This document shows positions 1 through 5,980 of a stretch of 13,879 bases of DNA, in pieces. The position numbers were made by a program, and so were the translations under genes. This DNA is from an uncultured Oscillospiraceae bacterium (lineage in GTDB: Bacteria; Bacillota; Clostridia; Oscillospirales; Oscillospiraceae), in the NCBI GenBank assembly GCA_949093475.1, contig CARXAY010000015.1:1-13879 (forward strand), in the 5' to 3' direction. The notes below the pieces were generated by a model. The model was not told the DNA's origin. It worked only from the letters and a program-made list of their open reading frames with translations, and did no database searches. The number at the start of each line of letters is the position of its first letter. Positions within the stretch are counted from its first letter, which is position 1.

Positions 1-1049
1 AGACCGGCCTCACCGCCTCCGACCAGGAGGTGGCCTCCATGCTCCTCAAGTCGGGCAAGCCGGTGGTGCTGGCGGTGAACAAGGCCGACCAGACCGGCCG
101 GGAGAACCCGGATATCTACGAGTTTTACAACCTGGGCCTGGGCGACCCCATCGCCGTTTCCGCCGTTCACGGCCACGGCACAGGCGACCTGCTGGACGAG
201 TGCTTGAAATATTTCCCCTCCGAGGAGGACGTGGAGGAAGACCCCGACGTTATCAAGGTGGCCATCATCGGCAAGCCCAACGTGGGCAAGTCCTCTCTGG
301 TCAACCGCATTTTGGGGGAGGAGCGGGTCATCGTCTCCAACGTGGCGGGTACGACACGGGACGCGGTGGACAGTTTCTTTGAAAATGAGAAAGGGAAGTA
401 CCTGCTCATCGACACCGCCGGGATGCGGAAAAAGTCCAAGGTGGACGACCGGGTGGAGAAGTTCTCTGTGTTGCGGGGGACGATGGCCATTGAGCGGTGC
501 GACGTATGCCTCATCCTGATCGACGCCAATGAGGGGGTCACCGAGCAGGACACCAAGGTGGCTGGGCTGGCTCACGACGCGGGGAAGGCCTGCATCATCG
601 TGGTCAACAAGTGGGACGCGGTGGAAAAAGACGACAAGACCATGGACAAAATGCGGGAGGACATCCGCCGCGACCTGAGCTATATGACCTACGCCCCCAT
701 TTTGTTCATCTCCGCCCTCACGGGCCAGCGGGTAGACCGGCTCTTCGACCTCATCAACTACGTCAACGAGCAGGCGGCCATGCGCATCACCACTGGGATG
801 CTCAACAATGTGCTGGCGGACGCTACGGCCCGGGTGCAGCCCCCTACCGACCGGGGACGGCGGCTGAAGGTCTATTATATGACGCAGGTAGGGGTAAAAC
901 CGCCCCATTTTGTGTGCTTCTGCAACAATGCGGAGCTGTTTCACTTTTCCTACCAGCGGTATTTGGAGAACCAAATTCGCACCACCTTTGGTTTGGAGGG
1001 CACACCCATCAAGCTGACGGTGCGGGAAAAGGGAGAGAAGGAGGGGTAA
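1..1049 (+). CDS. der: Ribosome biogenesis GTPase Der (EngA), 5'-truncated by window edge
   Basis: Der is a tandem-GTPase protein that binds the 50S subunit and is needed for its late assembly. The frame is open from base 3, and about 348 residues are visible of a usual 435-440, so roughly the first 90 residues (G1 and G3 of the first GTPase domain) lie outside the window. Seen: the end of GTPase domain 1 with its G4 motif NKAD (78-89); an acidic linker near 220-245; GTPase domain 2 with P-loop GKPNVGKS (270-293), the switch region with TTRD, G3 DTAG (411-422) and G4 NKWD (606-617); then the C-terminal KH-like domain ending in a basic tail. The double G-domain plus KH order is diagnostic of Der. 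A strong Shine-Dalgarno (GGAGGGG) for plsY sits in its last codons, so the two are probably co-transcribed and translationally coupled. Confidence 0.97.
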   Translation, partial: TGLTASDQEVASMLLKSGKPVVLAVNKADQTGRENPDIYEFYNLGLGDPIAVSAVHGHGTGDLLDECLKYFPSEEDVEEDPDVIKVAIIGKPNVGKSSLVNRILGEERVIVSNVAGTTRDAVDSFFENEKGKYLLIDTAGMRKKSKVDDRVEKFSVLRGTMAIERCDVCLILIDANEGVTEQDTKVAGLAHDAGKACIIVVNKWDAVEKDDKTMDKMREDIRRDLSYMTYAPILFISALTGQRVDRLFDLINYVNEQAAMRITTGMLNNVLADATARVQPPTDRGRRLKVYYMTQVGVKPPHFVCFCNNAELFHFSYQRYLENQIRTTFGLEGTPIKLTVREKGEKEG

Positions 1050-1051
1050 GG

Positions 1052-1789
1052 ATGGATCAACTGGTTGTTGAGGTGGAACGTTCTATTCCCGGCGGAGAGA
1101 TTGCATTTGGATACTTTTTTGTTATTATGCTTGCCGTCCTTAGCATGGGAGTTTCCTACATCTGTGGCTGTATGAATGGGGCGGTTATTGTCTCCAAGTA
1201 TATTTTACGGGATGATGTCCGCAACCACGGCAGCGGCAACGCGGGACTGACTAACTTTTACCGCACCTTTGGCGGGCCGTTGACCTTAGTGGTGATTTTG
1301 TTTGACGCGGTGAAGATGATTCTGGCGGTGTTGATTAGTTTAGCATTGCCCTCACTTATGATCGGGTATGCTGTGGGAATGGCGGGCTTTTGGGAAATGC
1401 CAGTCCATGTCACATTGCTATTGAAATACTGGGCTGGACTTTGGTGCGTGGTGGGACATATGTACCCCTGTATGTTCCACTTCAAGGGCGGCAAGGGGGT
1501 GCTCTCCGGCGGGACGCTGGTGTGGATGATCGACTGGCGCATCGGGCTGGTGGCATGGGGCGGCTTCCTGCTGCTGGCGGTGCTGACCAAATGGGTCTCT
1601 CTCGGCTCTGTCTGGGCGGGGTTCAGCTACCCGATCTCTACATGGTTTGTGTTTCATGATCCTCTGCTGGTGATCTTGGCCATCATCCCCGGCTGGCTGC
1701 TGGTCTGGAAACACCGGGGGAACATACAACGCATTTTGAAGGGAACGGAATCCAAGTTTTCCTTCCATCACAAAAAAGACGCCGGTTGA
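1052..1789 (+). CDS. plsY: Glycerol-3-phosphate acyltransferase PlsY
   Basis: PlsY is an integral membrane enzyme that transfers the acyl group of acyl-phosphate to sn-glycerol 3-phosphate, giving lysophosphatidic acid, the first step of phospholipid synthesis in most Gram-positives. The protein is 245 aa. All three family motifs are present: GSGNAGLTN at residues 60-68, GHMYP...FKGGKGV at 135-150, and HRGNI.R...GTE at 221-233. Hydrophobic segments between them fit the polytopic fold. The ATG at 1052 follows GAGAAGGAGGGG and lies 2 bp after the der stop. With this start the protein has an N-terminal extension of about 20-25 residues over the usual 195-215 aa; no better internal start with an SD is evident. 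The 5' half is clearly more A+T-rich (about 42-53% G+C per 60-base line) than the 1501-1620 part (67-70%). The stop codon lies inside the terminator loop. Confidence 0.95.
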   Translation: MDQLVVEVERSIPGGEIAFGYFFVIMLAVLSMGVSYICGCMNGAVIVSKYILRDDVRNHGSGNAGLTNFYRTFGGPLTLVVILFDAVKMILAVLISLALPSLMIGYAVGMAGFWEMPVHVTLLLKYWAGLWCVVGHMYPCMFHFKGGKGVLSGGTLVWMIDWRIGLVAWGGFLLLAVLTKWVSLGSVWAGFSYPISTWFVFHDPLLVILAIIPGWLLVWKHRGNIQRILKGTESKFSFHHKKDAG

Positions 1790-1803
1790 CCGGCGTCTTT
1801 TTT
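1772..1803 (+). terminator. Rho-independent terminator of der-plsY
   Basis: A perfect inverted repeat has arms 1772-1785 and 1790-1803 (AAAAAAGACGCCGG and its exact complement) around the 4-nt loop TTGA, with an 8-bp GC-rich core and a run of six T after it. The plsY stop codon TGA (1787-1789) lies in the loop, so the last plsY codons form the 5' arm. The A-run on the left arm means it could also terminate transcription from the opposite strand. Confidence 0.93.
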
Positions 1804-1825
1804 CAAATTTTAATGTGTCTTGACC

Positions 1826-1854
1826 TTGCCATTTGTGGGAAGATACAGTATAAT
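1826..1854 (+). promoter_or_regulatory. SigA-type promoter for the cdaA operon
   Basis: A -35 box TTGCCA (1826-1831, 5 of 6 to TTGACA) and a perfect -10 box TATAAT (1849-1854) are separated by 17 bp, the optimum. The predicted transcription start is near 1861, leaving a leader of about 65 nt before the cdaA ATG. It lies in the only substantial intergenic gap of the window, directly after the terminator. The leader holds two very small hairpins (for example 1877-1892, 5-bp stem) and the SD GGAGGG (1912-1917); I see no known riboswitch in it. Confidence 0.85.
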
Positions 1855-1867
1855 ATACCCGTATCTT
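1840..1867 (+). promoter_or_regulatory. Nested inverted repeat over the -10 box, candidate operator
   Basis: Outer arms AAGATAC (1840-1846) and GTATCTT (1861-1867) are exact complements. Nested within them is GTATA-A-TATAC (1848-1858), also an exact dyad. Both centres fall at 1853-1853.5, on the -10 box. A dyad covering the -10 and start site is the usual position for a repressor site. The palindromic nature of TATAAT itself contributes to the inner dyad; the outer one is independent of it. No regulator can be named. Confidence 0.5.
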
Positions 1868-1925
1868 TTTACCCAGACGGCGATAAAGCCGTTAAGCTGG
1901 CAAACAGGACGGGAGGGATCAGAAA

Positions 1926-2819
1926 ATGGAATGGCTGGCGCAACTGATGCAGACATGGGGTGCGTTTATCCAGACCATCCGTTTTACCGATATTCTGGAC
2001 GTGGCGGTCATCGCCTATCTGGTATACCGGCTGATGCTCTTTGCCTCCCGCAGCAGCACCGCCAATGTGGCCAAGGCCATCCTTGTTCTGGTCATCGCCC
2101 TTTGGGTGTCCGACCTTTTGCAGCTCCACGTGGTCAACTTCATTCTGGGCCGCGCGTTGGAGCTGGGCTTTTTGGCGCTGGTGGTCATTTTCCAGCCTGA
2201 GCTGCGGCGGCTGCTGGAGCAGCTGGGCAGCAACCAGCTCAAACGCTTCTTCATACGGGAGGAGGCAGCGTCGGAGATCGAGACGGCCATTGACCAGACG
2301 GTGGCGGCCTATACGGCCCTTTCCAAGGACAAGGTGGGTGCGCTGATGGTCTTTGAGCGCAAGAACCTACTGGACGACGCCATCGCCACGGGCACTGCGC
2401 TGGACTGCAGCGTCAATGCTGAGCTGCTGAAGAACCTCTTTTGGAACAAAGCGCCTCTTCACGACGGCGCGGTCATTGTCCGGGGCGGCCGGGTGGTGGG
2501 CGCAGGGTGTATGCTCCCCCTGTCCGGGAACGTGAACCTGAGCCGTGACCTTGGGATGCGCCACCGGGCGGGCATCGGCGTGAGTGAACGCACCGACGCG
2601 GTGGTGGCCATCGTCTCTGAGGAGACCGGGGCGATCTCCGTGGCCGTGGGCGGGATGCTCAAGCGGCATCTTGCACCGGAGACGCTGGAACGGCTTCTCC
2701 GCAATGAGTTGATCCGCGAGGAGGAGACGGACAAGGCCAAACCCTCCTTCTTCAGTGGCCTGTTCAAAGCAAAGAAAGGGGGAGACGGCGATGGAACACA
2801 GCAGCAAGACGCCGAATAA
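1926..2819 (+). CDS. cdaA: Membrane-bound diadenylate cyclase CdaA (c-di-AMP synthase)
   Basis: CdaA condenses two ATP into cyclic di-AMP, the second messenger controlling potassium and osmolyte uptake and cell-wall homeostasis in Firmicutes. The protein is 297 aa, slightly longer than the usual 270-280. Seen: three hydrophobic segments at about residues 20-40, 48-66 and 70-88; a short amphipathic/coiled stretch; then the DAC (DisA_N) domain from about 105 to 265 with both catalytic motifs, DGA at 180-182 (in LHDGAV) and RHR at 212-214. The C-terminal ~30 residues are Lys/Gly/Asp/Gln-rich and look disordered; part of this excess arises because the next gene begins inside cdaA. The ATG at 1926 is preceded by GGAGGG at 8-nt spacing. 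It is the first gene behind the promoter at 1826-1854. cdaR overlaps its end by 29 bp, supporting the CdaA-CdaR partnership known from Bacillus and Listeria. Confidence 0.97.
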   Translation: MEWLAQLMQTWGAFIQTIRFTDILDVAVIAYLVYRLMLFASRSSTANVAKAILVLVIALWVSDLLQLHVVNFILGRALELGFLALVVIFQPELRRLLEQLGSNQLKRFFIREEAASEIETAIDQTVAAYTALSKDKVGALMVFERKNLLDDAIATGTALDCSVNAELLKNLFWNKAPLHDGAVIVRGGRVVGAGCMLPLSGNVNLSRDLGMRHRAGIGVSERTDAVVAIVSEETGAISVAVGGMLKRHLAPETLERLLRNELIREEETDKAKPSFFSGLFKAKKGGDGDGTQQQDAE

Positions 2820-4047
2820 AGCCCTCTACATCGCACTGTCCATCGTGGTGGCCTGCGCCCTGTGGCTGTATGTCCGCAATGTGGACAATCCAGACAGAAA
2901 GGTGACCATTTCCAACATCCCCGTTACATTTGTCGGGGAGGACGTACTCAACAGCAACGGACTGATGCTCTCCCAAGAGGTCAGGGCTTCCGTGGATCTG
3001 GAGGTTCAGGGGAAGTGGAGCATCCTCTCCCGCCTGCGCCGGGACAATATCATTATCACCGCGGATCTGAGCCGCATCGTGACGGAGGGCCGCTCCAATC
3101 TGGCCTATGACATCACTTGGCCCAACACCGTTTCGTCCAGCAATATTTCTGTGCTGGATCGCGATCCCTTTTACGTGTCGGTGGATATCGTCCGAAGCAC
3201 CACGAAAAACGTGGATATCCGCGGGGTCTTTACCGGCAGCGTAGCCAAGGGTTATCAGGCCGGGGAATTCTCTTTCCAGCCTGCCACTATTGAGATCAGC
3301 GGCGAAGAAGCCGCTGTGGGCCGGGTGGCCTTTGCTCAGGTGACGGTGAACCGCAAAAACCTGAACGAGAGTGTCCGGGAGGACATGAGTTATGTCCTGA
3401 TCGGTCAGGACGGCGAGGTCATTGAGGACAAGGGCGTCTCTGCCGCCCCAGCGACCGTGAACGTTTCCCTGCCCGTGGTCATGGTGAAGGATGTGCCGCT
3501 GACGGTAGACTTTACCCCCGGCGGCGGCGTGACCGGGGAGGAGGCCAGCCACCTTGACTATGAGATCGAACCGGCATCCATTATCCTGTCCGGCAGCGAG
3601 ACCGAACTGGCGGCTTATACCTCCATCAATCTGGGCGCGATTGATCTGGCCAAGGTGGTGGGAACGGCCAGTTTCTCCTTCCCCATTCCGCTGGGTCAGG
3701 ATGTGGAAAACGTCAGCGGTGTGGAGGAGGCCACCGTCACCGTTACGGTGAAGGGGCTGGAGACGACCACCATGGAGACCTCCGGTATTGAGATCATCAA
3801 TGTGCCCCGCGGCTATACGGCAACGCCTGTGACCCAGACCATCCGGGTTCAGGTGCGCGGCACGGAGGATGCCCTGAACCGGGTGCTGCCCCAGTATATC
3901 CAAGTGGTGGTCGATTTGAAAGACCTCTCTCTTCCCGAGGGACAGAACGTCCAGACTGCCAAGGTCAGTCTCAACGGCGTGGCCGACGCGGGGGTGATCG
4001 GAGAGTATAAGATCGCCTTTACTTTGACGGAAGGTGATGGGTCATGA
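2791..4047 (+). CDS. cdaR: YbbR-domain regulator of CdaA (CdaR)
   Basis: CdaR proteins are membrane-anchored with extracytoplasmic YbbR domains and bind CdaA to modulate c-di-AMP output. The protein is 418 aa from the ATG at 2791, which follows a GGGGGAG stretch inside the end of cdaA. An upstream in-frame start at 2755 is also possible but would deepen the overlap and lacks an SD. Seen: a short basic N-terminus, one transmembrane helix at about residues 10-28 (hydrophobic, ending WLYVRN), then a long beta-rich region of about four YbbR-type repeats (near 35-115, 120-205, 215-300, 310-405) with the recurrent pattern of P-[A/x]-[S/T]-[V/I]-x-[V/I/L] strands. In B. subtilis and many Firmicutes glmM follows cdaR; here an RseC-like gene follows with an ATGA overlap. 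Assignment rests on domain pattern and position. Confidence 0.92.
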   Translation: MEHSSKTPNKALYIALSIVVACALWLYVRNVDNPDRKVTISNIPVTFVGEDVLNSNGLMLSQEVRASVDLEVQGKWSILSRLRRDNIIITADLSRIVTEGRSNLAYDITWPNTVSSSNISVLDRDPFYVSVDIVRSTTKNVDIRGVFTGSVAKGYQAGEFSFQPATIEISGEEAAVGRVAFAQVTVNRKNLNESVREDMSYVLIGQDGEVIEDKGVSAAPATVNVSLPVVMVKDVPLTVDFTPGGGVTGEEASHLDYEIEPASIILSGSETELAAYTSINLGAIDLAKVVGTASFSFPIPLGQDVENVSGVEEATVTVTVKGLETTTMETSGIEIINVPRGYTATPVTQTIRVQVRGTEDALNRVLPQYIQVVVDLKDLSLPEGQNVQTAKVSLNGVADAGVIGEYKIAFTLTEGDGS

Positions 4048-4460
4048 CCCAAAGGGCGATCATCAAACGCAGATTGGGGGCAGGACGGGTAGAGATCGCT
4101 GTGAAGCGGGTGTCTGCCTGCAGCCACAACTGCGCCGACTGCGCCGGTTGCGCGTCCATGATCCACACCCCGGAGGTCACGGCCGTGGCCGAGGATGCCA
4201 TGGGCGCACAGGCCGGACAGCAGGTGACGGTGGAAAGTGCGTCCAAGCCCGTGCTTTGGTATGCATTTCTGCTCTATCTTCTTCCCTTTGCGGGGCTGTT
4301 TGGCGCAGCAGTAGGACTTCAACGCTTTGGCGAGGGAGTGTCTGCGATGGGCGCGGTGGCCGCGTTCGTTGGGGTGCTGGCAGGGGTCAGCATCCCGCTG
4401 GAGCGGTATTTGCGCCGGCACAAGGCTGTCACCTACCGGGTGGTAGCCGTGGAGAGATAG
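4044..4460 (+). CDS. RseC/MucC-like membrane protein with Cys4 cluster
   Basis: This resembles the SoxR-reducing system RseC family (RseC_MucC). In Gammaproteobacteria RseC is linked to the Rnf/Rsx complex that re-reduces the SoxR iron-sulfur cluster and to the sigma-E circuit; its chemistry is unresolved and the role in Clostridia is unknown. The protein is 138 aa. Seen: an N-terminal beta-rich domain; a Cys motif C-x3-C-x2-C-x2-C at residues 26, 30, 33 and 36, suited to binding a metal or Fe-S cluster; and two transmembrane helices at about 70-92 and 101-118 followed by a basic juxtamembrane patch (ERYLRRHK). The ATG overlaps the cdaR stop as ATGA, with GGAAGGTG upstream, so translation is probably coupled to cdaR. 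No SoxR, Rnf or sigma-E anti-sigma genes are visible, so the E. coli function should not be transferred. Confidence 0.8.
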   Translation: MTQRAIIKRRLGAGRVEIAVKRVSACSHNCADCAGCASMIHTPEVTAVAEDAMGAQAGQQVTVESASKPVLWYAFLLYLLPFAGLFGAAVGLQRFGEGVSAMGAVAAFVGVLAGVSIPLERYLRRHKAVTYRVVAVER

Positions 4461-4463
4461 GCC

Positions 4464-5339
4464 GTGTTCGGCTATGTGCGTCCGCTTCAGGAGGAACTGA
4501 AGGTGCGGGACTGGGAGGGCTACAAGGCCGCCTATTGCTCCCTCTGCCATGCGTTGAAGGAGCAGTGCGGGACAGCCGCCCGGTTTGTTCTGAACTATGA
4601 TTTTGTGTTCCTTGCTTTGCTGCTGGACGATGAGACCGAACCGGCGGCCCTCTGCAAACGCCGCTGCGCGGCCCATCCGGTTCAGGCCAGAAATACCGTT
4701 CCCATTGCGCCGGGGACGGCGCTGTGCGCGCAGGAAAGCGTGATCTTGACCCATTACAAGCTGATGGACGACGCAGGAGACGAAGGCTTTGGCAGGAAGG
4801 CGAAAAGCCGGCTGGCTGATCTGTGTCTGGCAAGGAGTTACCGTAAGGCGCGCAAGGCGCTGCCGCGGTTCGATGAGACGGTAAAGACCTGTCTGGGCGA
4901 GCTGAAAGCGCTGGAGGATGCCCGCAGTCCGCAGTTAGACCGCACCGCGGACACATTTGCCCGGCTGCTGGCCGCGGCCGCGCCGGAGACCGGCGACGAT
5001 GCGGTGGATCGGCCCAGAGGGCAGCTCCTTTATCATTTGGGACGGTGGATCTATCTGGCGGATGCCGCCGATGATCTGGCCGGAGACCGAGAAGCGGGAC
5101 GGTACAATCCCATTGACGCCCGGTTTGACGGAAAGCCGGATATGGACTATATCGAAACGACCATGAGCCATTCCCTGACGCTGGTGCAAAATGCGTTTCA
5201 GCTTCTTCCGCCCAACCGCTGGCAGGCGGTGGTGGAGAACATTCTATACTTGGGGCTGCCTCAGGTGCAAAAACGGGCTGTGGCCGGGACTTGGCACGGC
5301 GGCAGAGAAAGCAGGTTGATCCATGAGAGATCCATATAG
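4464..5339 (+). CDS. DUF5685 family protein; possible squalene/phytoene-synthase-like fold
   Basis: This is 291 aa with no characterised function. The start MFGYVRP, followed by a YCxLCHxLK segment (residues 24-32, here C25 and C28-H29), matches my memory of DUF5685 proteins common in Clostridia. It appears almost wholly alpha-helical with no signal peptide or clear membrane segment. Two Asp-rich motifs stand out: DDAGDE at 102-107, preceded by HYKLM, and DLAGD at 204-208 followed by REAGR-YNP. Their order, spacing of about 100 residues and the D-x3-D-x3-G-R-x-Y/N-x-P context recall the substrate-binding motifs of squalene/phytoene synthases; this is inference. Cysteines are plentiful in the N-terminal half (25, 28, 35, 64, 68, 88, 121, 143). 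The GTG start at 4464 follows GGAGAG at 7-nt spacing, 3 bp after the rseC-like stop. Its end overlaps the J-domain gene by 17 bp. Confidence 0.8.
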   Translation: MFGYVRPLQEELKVRDWEGYKAAYCSLCHALKEQCGTAARFVLNYDFVFLALLLDDETEPAALCKRRCAAHPVQARNTVPIAPGTALCAQESVILTHYKLMDDAGDEGFGRKAKSRLADLCLARSYRKARKALPRFDETVKTCLGELKALEDARSPQLDRTADTFARLLAAAAPETGDDAVDRPRGQLLYHLGRWIYLADAADDLAGDREAGRYNPIDARFDGKPDMDYIETTMSHSLTLVQNAFQLLPPNRWQAVVENILYLGLPQVQKRAVAGTWHGGRESRLIHERSI

Positions 5340-5943
5340 CGTTCTGGGGGTCAGCTCCAACGCCAGTGACGACGAGATCAAGCGGGCGTACCGGGAACTG
5401 GCGCGGAAATATCACCCGGACAACTATCAGGACAACCCTCTGGCTGATTTGGCGGAGGAGAAGATGAAGGAAGTCAACGAGGCCTACGACGCCATTACCC
5501 GCCAGAGAAGCGGCGCGGGGAGCTATCAAAGCGGCGGCGCAGCCTACCAGTCCCAAAGCGGCTATCAGACGCAGGGCTACCAAAGCGCAAGCGCAGACCC
5601 CTTTTTCACCAAGGTGCGCCAGTGCATCCAAGCGGGCAATTTAGACGCCGTAGAGCGGATGCTGACGCAGGAGGCCACCGCAAAAAGCGCGGAGTGGTAT
5701 TTCCTCATGGGAGCGGTTTGCTACCGCCGGGGCTGGCTGGATGAAGCCCGGCAGAACTATCAGATGGCAGCGCAGATGGAACCGGGCAACATGGAATACC
5801 GTCAGGCGTATGCCATGATGAATCAGGGCGGCGTGTCTTATCGGCCTGCGGGGTACGGCAACTCCAGCGATAGCTGCAACGATTGCTGCAGCACCTATTT
5901 GTGTATCAGCTGTCTCACCCCTTGGGGAGGGCCGTGCTGCTGA
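5323..5943 (+). CDS. J-domain protein with TPR-like region and Cys-rich tail
   Basis: This is 206 aa and not a canonical DnaJ: there is no CxxCxGxG zinc domain and no client-binding C-terminal domains. Seen: a J domain at residues 3-60 with the HPD motif at 31-33 that stimulates DnaK ATPase; a low-complexity linker at about 62-92 rich in Ser, Gly, Gln and Tyr with repeated YQS/YQT units; a helical TPR-like segment at about 95-165 (pattern WYFLMGAVCYRRGWLDEA then a second helix pair); and a tail with seven cysteines (185, 188, 189, 194, 197, 205, 206) ending in CC. Function is probably a specialised DnaK co-chaperone; the client is unknown. It overlaps the DUF5685 gene by 17 bp, which suggests the two act together. 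The ATG at 5323 begins exactly at the J domain (MRDPYSVLGV). Confidence 0.88.
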   Translation: MRDPYSVLGVSSNASDDEIKRAYRELARKYHPDNYQDNPLADLAEEKMKEVNEAYDAITRQRSGAGSYQSGGAAYQSQSGYQTQGYQSASADPFFTKVRQCIQAGNLDAVERMLTQEATAKSAEWYFLMGAVCYRRGWLDEARQNYQMAAQMEPGNMEYRQAYAMMNQGGVSYRPAGYGNSSDSCNDCCSTYLCISCLTPWGGPCC

Positions 5944-5964
5944 CGGAAACGCCGCAGAGCGAAC

Positions 5965-5971
5965 AAAGGAG
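5965..5971 (+). promoter_or_regulatory. Shine-Dalgarno that selects the GTG start of yicC
   Basis: AAAGGAG at 5965-5971 directly abuts an in-frame ATG at 5972 (zero spacing, too close for initiation) but lies 9 nt before the GTG at 5981, an ideal distance. The GTG start also gives the family's usual N-terminus MIRSMTGYG. Confidence 0.75.
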
Positions 5972-5980
5972 ATGAAAAAC

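Noticed and set aside
1820..1854. TTGACC at 1820-1825 as the -35 box of the cdaA promoter
   Set aside because: It would leave a 23-bp spacer to TATAAT; TTGCCA at 1826 gives the optimal 17 bp.
1861..1925. Possible riboswitch in the cdaA leader
   Set aside because: Only about 65 nt with two tiny hairpins (5-bp and 3-bp stems) and no match I can recognise to c-di-AMP (ydaO), c-di-GMP or other known classes.
3181..3222. Direct repeat GTGGATATC within cdaR
   Set aside because: Two 9-bp copies inside a coding sequence made of repeated YbbR domains; explained by similar codons for VDI.
2764..3903. Long minus-strand open frame of 379 codons opposite cdaR
   Set aside because: It is antisense to a well-supported YbbR gene, His/Gly-rich with no recognisable domain, typical of a high-G+C shadow frame. 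Other minus-strand frames (for example 4429-5631 and 10217-11239) were rejected for the same reason.
4536..4550. CSLCH in the DUF5685 protein as a cytochrome c haem-binding CxxCH motif
   Set aside because: The protein has no signal peptide or membrane export signal, so haem c attachment is unlikely; the segment looks like a family-conserved YCxLCH element.
5935..5940. C-terminal CC of the J-domain protein as a Rab-type prenylation signal
   Set aside because: That modification is eukaryotic; a metal-binding tail is the simpler reading given five more nearby cysteines.
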